Counted from the first letter of the stretch, positions 29,501-45,900 are shown. The stretch: 64,000 nt of DNA from Epiperipatus broadwayi (GCA_028023455.1 JAQFVV010000032.1:560001-624000); one strand, 5' to 3'. The notes: generated by a model from the letters alone, not told the origin. Made by a program: numbers and translations.

Positions 29501-29544
29501 TGCTTTAATATTTCAACCAGCAAACTGGTTTTCATCAGAAAGCA
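29501..29544 (-). ncRNA. Hammerhead-ribozyme-like motif 1 (type I layout, dimeric stem III)
   Basis: Minus strand, 5' to 3': stem I strand TGCTTT; core CTGATGA; one A; stem II AACCAG with loop TTTG and CTGGTT (6 perfect pairs); core GAAA; then TATT; then stem I strand AAAGCA (6 perfect pairs with the first). The invariant hammerhead core C3-U-G-A-N-G-A and G12-A-A-A is complete. The nucleotides from the last core A through TAT form ATAT, self-complementary without a loop, as in hammerheads that cleave as dimers. The next T would be H17, giving an AUT (NUH) cleavage triplet. The extra A beside stem II is atypical. Activity is inferred, not shown. Confidence 0.6.
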
Positions 29545-29743
29545 CAACAAAATGCCTATATTCAGAACTTAAACGCTAAACTATAACAGACAGTTACATA
29601 TCAGATAACAAAACTAACTCCTATAGGCTAAAAATCTTTAAAAAACTTTGTGTAAAAAAAAATATTTACAAAACTTTGTATAATAAATACAAAAAAAATT
29701 ATTTCACATAAAACGTATTTTAAAAAACCAAAACACTACATAT

Positions 29744-33688
<3,945 letters not shown>

Positions 33689-33716
<28 letters not shown>
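33689..33716. repeat. (TA)n microsatellite
   Basis: Short TA tract. Confidence 0.9.
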
Positions 33717-33719
<3 letters not shown>

Positions 33720-34182
33720 GAAAGGAGTTTGCTATTAACTGAAAGAAGACCCTTTGATTCCTCCTTGGAGAACTTAAAAGAACCGAGCAGGGAAAATTCC
33801 TAATGCCCACTCCATACGTTCTTGTCATTGCAACTGTTATTACTATGTCATTATTTATATAGTATATGAATGTGGATGGGCTGCTCACCAACACACATTA
33901 GCCTGTGTTGTGAGTTTATTGGCTTTTTATCTTTAAATTTAAGATCAAAAAACACCATGGTCTTTCTTCTCAGTTGCGTGATAAGGCAGAATTAATGCTT
34001 GTGTAAAAATGATAAATATTTTTTCAATATATACAACTATGACAGCCAAAAATAAATCATGGCCCTTATTACCAAGAGGTTGTAAAGTCACCAACCAAGG
34101 CAGTAGTTGGTGGCTGAAGGCAAAGAGTGGTAAGAAACCCCTGATTGCAATCTCAGGCTGCCATTTGATAATGACTTTTTAT

Positions 34183-34930
34183 TTAGGTACTTACAATAGC
34201 ATATCGCTTTCAAGTGATAGAAGATTGCAAGAATTAGAAGAACTGTCTTTTATTAAATGGGACATTATTGGACTTTGTGAAGTTAGAAGAAAAGGTGAAG
34301 AGACAATTGATTTAAAAAGTGGACATGTACTCTATTATAAAGGTACAAATATTGGAAATACAAGTAGGATTCATTATAAATAAAGAGTGGAAGAACAATA
34401 TTGTGGAGATTGATGGTGTATCGGACAGAGTGGCAAGATTAGTTATACAACTTAATAGCAGATACCAAATGCAGATAATTCAGGTTTATGCCCCAACAAG
34501 TTTTCATAGTGATGAAGTTATAGAAGATCTTTATATGGATGTACAAAAGGCTTTTGATCAGAGTAAACAACATTTTAAAATTGTTATGGGAGACTTTAAT
34601 GCTAGAATTGGTAAACAAATGAAAGATGAAAGTGCTGTAGGTAATTTTGGTTATGGTAATAGAAATGAGAGAGGACATAGACTTGTGGAGTTTGCAGAAA
34701 AAGCAAAACTTTATATTATGATTTTTTTTTTTTGAAAAAAATGTTAAAAGGAAATGGACATGGAAGCATCCAAATAAAGGTACAGCAGAATTGGATTATA
34801 TTTTGACTAACAGAAAATACATATTTCAAGATTGTAATGTTCTTAATAAATTTAACACAGGAAGTGATCATTGATTAGTAAGATGTAAGATATGTGTTAA
34901 TGCAAAACTAGAGAGACAAAAATGATTAAG
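34183..34930 (+). pseudogene. RTE LINE endonuclease domain
   Basis: Two frames together give almost the whole AP-endonuclease. 34009-34383 holds TYNSISLSSDRRLQELEELSFIKWDIIGLCEVRRKGEE, with the catalytic E in the GLCEVRR motif. 34319-34735 holds VYAPTSFHSDEVIEDLYMDVQKAFDQSKQHFKIVMGDFNARIG, with VYAP and GDFNA. Beyond a frameshift in a T-run at 34722-34732, the text continues with WKHPNKGTAELDYIL and FNTGSDH (about 34855-34872), the SDH end of the domain. Thus all main motifs are still readable and only frames are lost. In the active element this enzyme nicks target DNA. Confidence 0.88.
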
Positions 34931-35040
34931 AAAAACAATATTTACAGTTAATATTCCTAATCTTCAGAAACATTCTAATGAATTTAAATTAGAACTTACA
35001 AATAGGTTTCAAGTATTAGTAGATTTTGAACATGATTCAG

Positions 35041-36985
35041 ATTTGAATGAAATTAATATGAAAATAACTGATACACTTTTAAAAACTGCAACAAAGATAG
35101 CTGGTAGAAAAAAGCAGCAATTGACCAATAAAATTTCTACTGAGACTAGAGAATTTATGAAGAAAAGAAGGAATATGAAGATATACAAAAATGATGCATT
35201 AAAAAGGATTGAATATCTCCAATTTTGTAAAATGATGCAGAAAAGAGTTGAATATAATATAAGAAAGTATAACTGTGAACTAACAAGAAAAGCTGTACAA
35301 AAGAATAAAAGTCTCAAGAGTGTAAAATAATATTTTGGTATTGGTAGGAAATTTATATCTGCAATAAGAAAAAAAGATGGAATTATTACTAAAAAAGAGA
35401 GATGACATCATGAAATGGGTAGAAGACTTTTATCAAGAATTATATAGTAATAAAGAACAAGTACCTCCTATATCTATTACATCTTCCGAATTGCCCAGAA
35501 TTTTAAATGAAGAAGTGAGACATGCAATTAAATGTATGAAGAAAGGAAAGGCTCCAGGTAATGATGGAATTTATAATTGATATATTAAAAGAAGCAGGTG
35601 AAGAAATAGAAATTTTTTTAGCAAAGTTATATACCAAATGTCTAAATGATAAAGATGTACCAGATGATTGGAAGAATGCAGTATTAATATTAATATTTAA
35701 AAAAGGTGATAAAGAAGATATTAGAAATTACAGACCTATCAGCCTTTTATCAGTTTTATACAAAATTTTTACCAAGATAATTACAACTCGTCTACAGAGA
35801 ACATTGGATTTCCACCAACCAAGAGAACAAGCTGGATTTAAAAGTGGTTTTAGTACAGTAGATCATATCCAGATATTGAGAAAAGTTATAGAAAAGACAA
35901 ATGAATATGAGTTGCCATTATGCTTTGGATTTGTAGATTATGAAAAGGCATTTGATTCTATAAACATTTCTTCAGTGATTAAAGCATTGGATCATCAAGG
36001 TATAGATCCAGGATATTGTCATATTTTAAAGAATATTTATAAAAATGCAACAGCAACAATTAGATTACATAATGATACTAGGAAAGTCAACATTGAGAAA
36101 GGTGTAAGACAGGGTGACTCCATATCTCCAAAACTTTTTCTAGCAATACTACAAGAAGTATTTTGTGGATTAAAATGGGAAGCTAAAGAGTGAAAGTAAA
36201 TGGAGATTATTTAAGTCATTTAGATTTTGCAGATGATGTAGTTGTTTTTGCAAATAATGCTTTAGAGCTGCGGGAAATGTTGCAGGAGTTATCAGATGAA
36301 AGTAGGACTAAAGATAAATGTTAAAAAGACTAAAGTAATGTTTAATGGATTTTTTTCAAAATATAAAAATAAAGATTGATTATGATGAGTTAGAAGAAGT
36401 TAACAGTTACAAATACCTTGGTCAGATTATTAATACAGATGGAAACATAATGGATGAAATTAATCATAGAATTAAACTTGGTTGGAGTGCTTTTGGTAGA
36501 AATAACTTGATACTAAAAAGAATAATATGCCTATGTGTTTGAAAAGGAAGGTTTTTAATAAATGTGTTTTACCAGTTCTTACTTATGGATCTGAGACTTG
36601 GACACTTAATAGAAGAGCAATACAGAGACTTCAGACCACTCAAAGAAGTATGGAAAGATGCATGTTGGGAGTAACAAGAAGAGATCAAAATGCAATATAT
36701 GAGTAAGAGAACAAACAGGTGTTACTGACCTCATTGAAAAAAATTAAAAGACTAAAATTGAGTTGGGTTGGACATATTGCTAGAAGAGATGATAATAGAT
36801 GGACAATTGAAATCTTAAACTGGATTCCAAAAGATTGTAAAAGACTGAGAATAAGACCACGTGTGATAGGGATGGATAAAATAACTAAATGTGCATGGGT
36901 AGTGTGGAGAAGAGAAGCTAAAGATCAGAGAAGATGGATTGAACTTGGAGAGACCTCCATCTTGCAGTGGATTGATAATGGTTGA
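35041..36985 (+). pseudogene. RTE LINE reverse transcriptase and C-terminal domain
   Basis: Fragments in order: 35043-35330 (linker, NEINMKITDTLLKTATKIAG), 35377-35580 (AIKCMKKGKAPGNDGI), 35561-36193 (WKNAVLILIFKKGDKEDIRNYRPISLLSVLYKIFTKII; QAGFKSGFSTVDH; FVDYEKAFDSI, motif A; GVRQGDSISPKLF, motif B), then a stop at 36191, LDFADDVVVFA (motif C, 36223-36243, both Asp kept), YKYLGQIINTDG (36345-36542), VLPVLTYGSETWTL, and SWVGHIARRDDNRW .. RRWIELGETSILQWIDNG (36719-36985). The YGSETWTL and GHIARR blocks are typical of RTE C-termini. Catalytic residues are intact, so decay is by frameshifts and stops only. Confidence 0.9.
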
Positions 36986-37002
36986 TGATGATGATATATA
37001 TG

Positions 37003-37430
37003 TTAGTATATGGGGTCTGTGAATTAAGTTCAGGCCCATATGATTTTTTCAGTTGGAGAGCTGAGTTTAAAAACATGTAGATGTCTAAAAATTTCAGATC
37101 TTCTTGACAGTTAACTATTATATAAATGCTTAGCTTGAGTTGGTTTTTTGAATCTGGTGACCTAGCTCCTCACTGAAGAAAGCCATAGCTCTAAACCAGT
37201 CCGGGGGTGGGACAATCCTAAATAATGATGATTTGAATGCCTTATTTTGTTGTAGGATTTATCATAAAAAAAAAATTAAAAATGCTTGTTTAGGGTTTAT
37301 TAGCATATTCTTAATTTTACATATTTGTAAATTCAAGCTATCTATATAAGTCATGTGACATCTGACTTTTTATTATTACTATTATTATTTTTCTATTGGC
37401 ACTTTGACTAAATTAAATGGCTAAGCCTAT
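37003..37430 (+). repeat. Tandem repeat unit 1 with hammerhead-like core (CCTAGC family)
   Basis: Begins right after the RTE 3' end. Landmarks: GAATTAAGTTCAGGCCCA (37021), GCTTAGCTTGAGTTGG, CCTAGCTCCTCACTGAAGA (37161-37179), AAACCAGTCCGGGG (37193-37206), GCTTGTTTAGGGTTTATTAGCA, and GTCATGTGACATCTGACTT (about 37353). Unit 2 repeats this with an offset of about 427 bp. CTGAAGA, then a short AGC/GCT hairpin (37181-37190), then TAAACCAGTC resembles a decayed hammerhead core (GAAA has become TAAA). Confidence 0.8.
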
Positions 37431-37750
37431 TAATATATGAAGTATCTGAATTAAGTTCAGGCCCACATGATTTTTTCAATTGGAGAACTGATTTTAAAGA
37501 CATGTAGATGTCTAAAAGTTTCAGATCTTTTTCTTGACAGTGAACTATTAGATAAATGCTTAGCTTGAGTTGGTTTTTTGAATCTGGTCTCCTAGCTTTT
37601 TACTGAAGACAGTCATATCTCAAAACTGACCTGGGGATGGGAACAATCTTAGATAAAGATGATTTGAATGCCCTCTCTTGTAGTAATACTTATCATTAAA
37701 AAAATTTTAAAAAAGCTTGTTTAGAGTTTATTAGCACACTCTTAATTATA
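37431..37750 (+). repeat. Tandem repeat unit 2 (CCTAGC family)
   Basis: Second copy of the previous unit: GAATTAAGTTCAGGCCCA (37448), CCTAGC.TTTTACTGAAGA, ACTGACCTGGGGATGGGA, GCTTGTTTAGAGTTTATTAGCA. The right-hand part with GTCATGTGACAT is missing; a TA tract (37747-37762) follows. It differs from unit 1 by many substitutions, so the duplication is not recent. Confidence 0.8.
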
Positions 37751-38156
37751 TATATATATATAATTATGTAATAAAAATGAGAAATTGAAGTTAATTATAT
37801 AAAATTTAATATAGCAATATTAAAATATACAAATTAATATTAGCCATATGTAATTTACAATATATCAGAAAAAGGCAAATAGGCCCTAGTGATTACTCAT
37901 ACTTATTAGTATATTTTAATGTGAATGTGTTAAATTTTGTATTGTTTATATATATAATAATGGTAATTTTTGGCTGAGTAAATGTGTAGTAGCAATTTTT
38001 TACTCAAGTTAAGCAAAGACAATATTTAGATTAAAAATTATTAATGTACTTTGAATAAAAATGTTTAAATTTATTTATATATATATATATTGTAACCTTT
38101 AGCTTTGTCTGATAAAGCTTATCTCCCAATTATTTAATTTACCTGAGTGTAAAAAA
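37751..38156. other. AT-rich DNA, no recognised gene
   Basis: Nothing recognised; short TA tracts near 37950 and 38074-38090. Confidence 0.6.
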
Positions 38157-38374
<218 letters not shown>

Positions 38375-38400
38375 TTAATTTTATTAGGGCTTTACAATTA

Positions 38401-40563
38401 AATTTCAACTTAATTTATAACTTATTCTGTGAACTTATATCTTAATTATTATTAAGAATCACTTTAATACTTATTTATATATATTCGCAGTTGGAATTAA
38501 TTTTTAATTGTTTAAATATGAATATATTTCCCTGTTTAATAATATAGTATTGTTAAAAACTATTAAAAGCTAGAATTACTTTCATGTAGTCTCTAGTATC
38601 TTAAAATATAGTGCTTAGATTAAACTATAGTAATACTTAAGTCTAAATGTTTTGTATTAGATATTATTTCATTTGCTTGATACAACTATGCATTTCTGTC
38701 TAAATTATTTATTAGTAAAAGTTTCTTTGTTCATATTAATATCAAACAGATTAAATTAGTATAAAGAGTATACAGATTTGTAATGGAAATAATATGAGCT
38801 GCTATCAAATTTATTATGTTGCAATATGTGTATAATATCTAAGATATTTTCATGGACTTTTGATTTGATAAAGAATAGAAATCCATGTAAACAAAGATAA
38901 CTTTATCTTTTGATATTGCCAGAAAACCAATTACTATTTGGTAATTTTGAGGCTAAACAAGTTTTCTTTATTAATCCAATAGCTCTTTTATTTTGATTTT
39001 GGTGAAGTACAAATATTCCTTAAGATTTAAGCCCAAAATATTATTTTATAGGTGTGAGAATTCTAAAGACTATCATCTTCCTTGACATATATATTGTGAT
39101 TGTGTTGACATTGTCTATCATGTATGAATAAAGTAAATTACTGGATTTCCAGATTACAAATAATAAATGATCATTTCATATATAAAATCTAAAAAAATCT
39201 TAAATAAGTGTTACTAAAGTGAGTTAACAAAACAACCAATTAGTAGATTTATGCAGTTTACTATTATGGGGGGGGGCACTGTTTATTTAGGGAACTAAAT
39301 TTGAAGAATGATTAAATGGCATTGTTTTATTAATCTCTATATATGTTATAATAATTAATTATATTATAAAAGATGCGTAATATGTAGAGTTTGTAGTTAT
39401 TATTTGTTAAAAATAATTATTATTATTTAGAAAATATAATAGTGAAAATGGGAAAAAATATAAATTTAGACTTTGTGAGCTTAAAAGATTTTATTTAGAA
39501 AATTGATAATAGATTTTTTTATTTCAAATAATCTCGTAAAGGGAAAATTTTTAATGTTTAAAGAATTATTTAATTTTTTTAAAAAAATGTAAAAATGTAA
39601 TCATTTTTTTAGTTGACTAAAATAATAATTTCCCTTATTTAGGAATAAATTTTAAGTAAACAATAGATATACAAAAAATATGCACTAGGTTAATTAATCA
39701 AATGATAAATCAAAAATAATATGAGATTTTTGAACAAAAGTTTTGATGGTTGCTTTCAGTTCCAGTATAAATTGATAGAATATATAAAGTCCGATTTTAA
39801 ACACTGAAGATTATCCACATTAAGCATTTATTGTCTCTTTTTTTGCAAATAAACTTAGATTCAAGAACAAGTTTAACCTGTAGTTTAGAAAATAGTTGCT
39901 GTAAAAAAAAAGAAAATTATAATAATCTACATAACAGAATGTGTCTTAGATTAAGCAGTATGGATAAACTTCACTAGATTGCTCTCATTACCAAAATGTG
40001 TGACTAGGTCCACAATAGTACCATTTGGGACCTTCCTGGCAAAATGAATTCTCCTAGACCTTCAAAGTGCTGTGTCCACAGTTTGAACCTTTCACATAAA
40101 TTACCTATCTTTAGAATCTCATAATAAAATGACAATTGGTAAAAAGAGAAAAAACATTAAAGCAAGAAGAAATTTGTCATTATAAAGAAAGTACATATTA
40201 GAAGAACTGAAAAGAATTGGAATCTTTAAAAACATTCTACTATATGCTCACAAGTATTTAAACAATGTGCATATTGTGTTTATGTATCATTGCAATAAAG
40301 ACAGAATTATATTAATATAATTAGATGTATTATTAATGCTTATATACAAAATATATTTAGATACATACAACTAATATACTTTCACTTGATATTCTTGGCA
40401 AGGTATATTATCTAATTGTTCTGCAATTATTGAAAAAAGGAACTCTAGTTTTTTTCTAGGTTTGCCTAACAGTTCCAATAGTACAATAACAGTTTATATT
40501 TTAGCAGCTTTTGGTTTAATATAAATTTGCTTCACAGTTTTAACAATATTGTGATTAATGTCC
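38401..40563. other. AT-rich DNA, no recognised gene
   Basis: Nothing recognised. A G-run (GGGGGGG) at about 39269-39275 is unusual for the window. 39970-40100 is less AT-rich but unrecognised. Confidence 0.6.
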
Positions 40564-41100
40564 ACATTAATTGCTGCCTGTCTGTTAATTAAGACTTGTT
40601 TGTATTTGTATATTAGCATAGCTTCCTTTATTTTTCTTTTGTTGTTATTTTTTCAATTAGCAATATTTTTACATTATTATAATTGAAGTTAAAACCACAA
40701 ATACATGACTTATTATGGTCGTAAAAAATGAATGCTGAAACATTATTATTTACTTTGCAATTTTATTTCGTTTTCTGAACCCTTTTTAATAACAGCAAGT
40801 GCCTTTTAATTCTTTTTTCCAATGGGCATCTCGATTCCCCTATTTATCCACTATCACACTTACATATCCATTTTTATAAATGATGTACTTTTTCTTGCTG
40901 TTATTAAAAAGGATTCAGAAAATGAAACAAAATTTAAAGTAAATAATAATGTTTCAGCATTTGTTTTTACGACCAAAATAAGTCATATATTTATGGTTTT
41001 AACTTCAATTGAAAAAAATAACAACGAAAGGAAAATAAAAAAAGCTATGCTAATATACAAATGCAAACAAGACTTAATTAACAGACAAGCAGAAAATGTT
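40564..41100. mobile_element. Large foldback element, arms ~207-236 bp
   Basis: Left arm 40564-40799 and right arm 40894-41100 are reverse complements (inner ends AACAGCAAG and CTTGCTGTT; outer ends about CATTAATTGCTGCCTGTCTG and CAGACAAGCAGAAAATGTT) around a 94-bp spacer. The left arm carries about 26 extra bases near 40662-40688 with AATT at both sides. The frame 40822-41112 spans the spacer and right arm and is not considered a gene. No target duplication was certain. Confidence 0.8.
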
Positions 41101-42236
41101 AAGATCATATAATTTTGGGAAGGTTAGCCTTTCAAATTGTTAATTGACAAAGACTATAATGATAGCCTGAAAGCACTCCTAAGTGGATAAAAAATTTAAA
41201 GTTATACTTTACGTATATCTAATTACTGTATTTATAAATATTCAATTATTATATTACATATATATAATGTACACTAGTTACATATATTAATTACAGACAG
41301 CTTACAGAATTTTTGTCATCTCCAACAGCACATAAATATTAACGAGTAAGTTATTAACAATAGTAAACATAACCTTATCTCCAGATTTGTTTATTACAAG
41401 TCGAATTTATTAAAATGAAGATTAGAAATAAATATATATAACAGTTTTAGATTTATTTCTGTGTATTGATGTTAGTAGCTTATTAGTATTATAATAACAA
41501 TATTTGGATTTGTCTCACCATGTCTAAATAAAATATTGGTTCAGAAACTGTTGCTAAAGATTATATTAGTAGAAAATGGACTTTAGTCACTTTTTATAAA
41601 GGCATTTATTTCTATTAACTAATAAAGTTCTGTTAGTAAATGAAGTTAATTTTGTTCATGATTATTTGATAATAAATAGATACATAATTAGATTGTAACC
41701 AACGCTATTTATTTTAGAATTTTTTTTAAAACAAACGCTATTTATTTTATTTGAAACGAAAGAAATAAAACATTCAGAATTATGATTTTTCTTTTTTATT
41801 TAAAAGACTACAAGAATTATTATGGAATAAGACTTTTTTTTTCTCAGGAAGATTATTTTTAATGATTTTGTTAAATAGTTGCTTCCATTGATGAATCAAT
41901 GGTTACTAAAAACCGTTAACTTTAATGAATCAAAAAACCAATTTCACATTTTTGATGCTTGGCAAATGCGAAAAAGTATTATAAGGAAAGATGCGATTTA
42001 TAAAGTGTTTTGATCAATTTAGTCAAGACATTTAAGTCATTCAATCAAAATTATTTGTCAGTGCTGATTACCATTAAAAGATTATTTCTATTATATAACT
42101 TCCACAGAATAATGCGAGAAAAATATTTAAGTATTTGTGGTAGAAAATTTGAGCCATTTAAAGTGAACATTGGTAATTATGTTTTTTTAATACATTGTAC
42201 AGGCTTAACATCTGCAATTATATAGGTAATATATGC
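41101..42236. other. AT-rich DNA, no recognised gene
   Basis: Nothing recognised. The frame 42010-42225 lacks any motif. Confidence 0.6.
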
Positions 42237-42387
42237 GGGATTCAAACTCAGATTTTCAAACGACCCACACCTCTCAGTGCCATCTTATATTGCTGACCCA
42301 TCTGATCACATACATGTTATTTATCTTTTCAACATGTGTGTGATCAGGTGGATCAGCAACATAAGATGTCACTGAGAGGTGTGGGTC
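42237..42387 (-). mobile_element. Palindromic tRNA-like SINE (second copy)
   Basis: On the minus strand the B-box-like GAGTTTGAATCCC (complement of 42237-42249) lies downstream of an A-box-like GTGATCAGATGGGTCAGCAATATAAGATGG (complement of about 42281-42310). 57-bp arms (42262-42318 and 42331-42387) form a hairpin with a 12-bp centre, ATTTATCTTTTC, that recurs as complement GAAAAGATAAATAA near 56820. Only the left arm keeps the B box. Same family as 27009-27138 and 56736-56879. Confidence 0.68.
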
Positions 42388-43597
42388 ACTTCTTCATCAT
42401 TTCATTATAGGTAGTTTCATGCATGCTCAATGTGTAATATAGATTAGATGATGGGAATTTAGATTTGAAATAATTAGCAGAAAAATAAAGAACATCATGT
42501 TGATTTCTAAATTTTTAGTATGCTGATGAATGTGCTATTCTTTTCAATTAAAAAAAAATCCACAGAATGTTTTAATGTTTTGGATGCAAATAATAAGAAT
42601 TTGGTTTATTAATTAATATCCCCAAAAATACCTGTTTAGCATCTAGTGAAAAAGAATTATATTAAATAACTTTTAGTTTGTATAATTATTACTTTAGGAA
42701 TGTGATTACATTAAAATATCCTAAATCGAATTTGAACATAGAAATACAGTATAGAGTCTTATGAACTGATGCTGCATTGCATATGGCAAGTTAAAGAAGT
42801 ATTTTATTTGTTTATGTAACTATTGTGATAAAATTTCTTATGTGTAAAAGTATTATTATGTCAAATAACAACACATAGAATTTTATTTTAAAATCTTCTC
42901 TAATGTCTACAAATATAATGGCAAATCATTAAAAACAATTGGAGTTGTGCTAGAAAGTTAAGTATGATTAAAAAAATCTACAATAATAAAAACAAATTGT
43001 CATGTAATTAGTTATTCAAAACAGACAAAAAGTTTGAGTATGATTTATGTAAAATGTCATACCCAGATTTCAGTACATTCTAAAGAACCATATTATTAAT
43101 TGCTTTTATTGGAAAAATACAGCCAAGAATGAAATTTAATGGTAGGTTTTCAAAAAACAGGATGTTGAGTCTTTTAGAAATAAAAATTTACAGCCATGAA
43201 GTTAAAAAATAATATTTCACGATAACAAATATATGCAAATATATTTTCCCCCAAAGATTTTACACCTGTCACTTTTAACATTCTGCTTATAGCTATTGAA
43301 TTATATATTCAAGCCTCATTATTTTTTTACAATCATGTGAATTTTTTAAAAAATGTTTTTTTTTTTATTTTCATTACTAAATTGTTAAAATTTATCTTCT
43401 TTTTTTCTGACATTCTTACTATTTTATTAGATTTTATCAAAGGACTTAGACATATGAAAAATAAGTTTTTAAGAACATTTTAAACAATTAATACATTTTA
43501 TTAAACTTGTAAACAATATCAAAGTTTTTACAAATTCCATTTTATAATTTATACCTTTATTTAGTTTTAAAATTAACAAAATAATCAATATTTTTGA
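42388..43597. other. AT-rich DNA, no recognised gene
   Basis: Nothing recognised. Confidence 0.6.
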
Positions 43598-44148
43598 TAG
43601 AATGTGTGTATGTACAAAATATGCACTAAAACAAAACACTGAAATTAACTCTACAATTTTTCATTGGCCAAAATATAAATAAATTAATAAATGACAGTTA
43701 TAGATCTGCCACCTCCAATAGGGGATTTACAGTTAATATTAATCTGTGAAAATTGTAATGGTCAATTTTATTGTTTTATAATTGTAAAGAATTATTTCTT
43801 CTCATAGTTTTTTCCACAGAATAACAATTATAAACTTATTAAAGAATCACATTTCTTAAATGAAAATACAAAAAACCCAAATATTTTAAATAAAAATGTG
43901 AATACTTGTTTATTATAAGGATAGTTGTAAAAGAGAAAAAACAAGAGTAAAATAAATATTAATAATGTTTTTCTCTCTTTACTAATTTTATGTATCTATT
44001 CATTTTTTAACTTTTAAAAAATAATAAAAGTGATAAATAATAAAATTTTAAGTAATGTTTATCAGGTTTTTTTTTTTAAAAAAAAAAAGAATAAATAAGA
44101 TTTTAATACTGCTGTTTTTAAAATAATAAAATTTGTTTTTTTTTTCAC

Positions 44149-44412
44149 TTTTCTCTCGCTCCCTCTTTCTCTCTCTCCCTTCCTCTCTCTCTCTCTCTCT
44201 ATCTCTATCTCTCTATCTCCATTTATCTCTCTATCTCTATCTATCTCTCTCTCAATCTCTCTCTCTATCTATCTCTCTCTATCTTTATCTATTTATCTCT
44301 CTGTCTATCTATTTATCTGTTTCTCTATCTATCTATCTCTATCTATCTATCTATCTATCTGTCTCTCTATCTATCTATCTCTAGCTCTCTATCTATCTAT
44401 CTATCTATCTAT
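44149..44412. repeat. Imperfect CT/CTAT microsatellite
   Basis: About 260 bp of pyrimidine-rich TCTC and TCTA repeats, ending in pure CTAT units. The matching place in the duplicate (46999-47094) is pure CT. The Ser/Leu-rich frame at 44133-44384 is a repeat artefact. Confidence 0.95.
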
Positions 44413-45571
44413 AACAATGAAATGTTTTTAAAATCAAAGTATAATTAAAGTATTATTTATTTCAGGCAATTAAAAAGAAAAACAATATAACTACAGAGAA
44501 ATTTTTCAATGATTATGGAATCATTAAAATTTTTTTAATTAATTAAAAAGAGAAATAATTTTTTTAAGCTAATAGAATTTCTGAGATTGTATGTGACTGG
44601 ATGGATAATAGGATTGTTTCAGCAGTCATTTTGATCCAGATGTTGAGGAAAATTTCAGTAACAGTCTTAATCTAACTTTTGAGAAGAAAACAGCAATATC
44701 AGTTCAGCTGTAAAAACAACAATGAGAAAACTAATTCTGTATTCTGAAGTATCTGTTTAAAAAATGGGTTTTTGAAATGTATTTGAAGAAAATTATATTT
44801 TAAGCATTAGTTAAAAGCTGAGCATCATCAAATCAACATGCAGTCTATTTATTAAAGGTTAAGATGTAGAAAAAAAATGTCTCTGGGCCAAATTTGCAAT
44901 GAGTCTTGGGTCCATTCTAAAGCAATCTTGCCTCAGCCTATGTTAACCTGAAATGAAAGTTATATTGCATAATAGATCAATTCAGCCTGAGCCAACCTGA
45001 TCTAAAAATATGTTACTCTAAATATTTTATACTGTAAAATGGATCGATTTAACTGTTACTTTATCCTGAAAATCTGTACTAATTTATAAGTTATCATCAT
45101 AATGAAAATTTGAATCTACAAATGAGAAAAGTTAATGGAAGGCTTTTATAAAAATGATTATTTAAACTGAACACAAAGCTCAAAGAATGAAAAACTAACA
45201 GGAAAAAAACTGAAAATTATAACTTCAAATAGTAGACAAAAATGAATACTTCAGTTATAAAGTATTGTACTATATACATTTACATATACAAATACTTTTT
45301 AATACAAGTAATAATTAGTAGTAATTAAATTTATTTAAGATTTTTTGTTAAAACAATGTTTTATTATATAATATTAATAATAATCGGTTATAATGAATAT
45401 TTTTTAGTTTTTTTTCTAAACAGTTTTTCTACAAAAATGTAAAAGGATATGGGGCATTTCCATTTTCATAAAAGAGGATGAAGATTTAAGCAAGTATTAA
45501 TTTTTTTAGCTTTCATTTAATATTGATTTTTCTCTTTATTTTTATTGTAATTCAAATTTGAAAATATTTAT

Positions 45572-45702
45572 TCATCTGTCTAATGAAGTAGTTTCTTTCT
45601 TCTTTATAGCCTAATGCAAAATACAATTGCAGTAAAATTCACTATGTGGTGAACTTCAATAAGTTATAAAGAAGAAAAAATAACTTTGTTAGACAGATAA
45701 AC
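45572..45702. repeat. Imperfect inverted repeat
   Basis: ATCTGTCTAATGAAGTAGTT with TTCTTCTTTATA is mirrored by TATAAAGAAGAAAAAATAAC and TTTGTTAGACAGAT about 60 bp later. Arms of about 37 bp with mismatches; no further identity. Confidence 0.6.
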
Positions 45703-45900
45703 AAACATTTACATTTTTAGATTATCTCTTATTGTGAAATGTTGTTTTCAGATTTAAGTATTAAAAAGGTGGATAAACAAGTACGTAAATGTTAATTAAT
45801 TTAGTAACAAGAATCAACTGGTTAATTGTATTTCTTATATGAAATTATATTTTTTTATAAAAAGGTGTTAGATTTGGAATTGTCATAATGCCATATCTTT

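Larger units (their letters stand above)
33960..37002 (+). mobile_element. RTE-clade LINE, near full length but broken
   Basis: One continuous endonuclease-RT ORF in shifting frames, starting with LGTYNSISLSSDRRLQELEE (about 34183) and ending with WIELGETSILQWIDNG (stop at 36983). The end GGTTGATGATGATGATAT (about 36980-36998) carries the TGATGATGA-type 3' terminus typical of RTE elements. 5' sequence from about 33960 includes SWWLKAKSGKKPLIAISGC-type residues, consistent with the start of the element. Length of about 3 kb fits the family. At least six frameshifts or stops make it non-functional. Confidence 0.9.
43598..45900 (+). repeat. Segmental duplication, copy A
   Basis: The segment from about 43741 to 45900 is matched by 46774-48556 in the same order and strand. 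Shared landmarks: GAATTATTTCTT, GGTTGTAAAAGAGAAAA, the CT-rich tract, TTTAATGTTTTCAAA-type DNA, GAAAACAGCAATA.CAGTT, TATGTTAACCTGA.AT, AATAGATCAATTCAGCCTG, AACAAGAATCAACT and GTGTTAGATTTGGAAT. The first 140 bp (43598-43736, ACTAAAACAAAACACTGAAATTAACTCTACAA) is instead matched by 49195-49345. No protein-coding content is evident. Confidence 0.8.

Noticed and set aside
40822-41112. 96-codon open frame
   Set aside because: It spans the spacer and right arm of a foldback element, so the frame is fortuitous.
44133-44384. Ser/Leu-rich open frame
   Set aside because: It is the CT/CTAT microsatellite read as codons; likewise 46930-47136.
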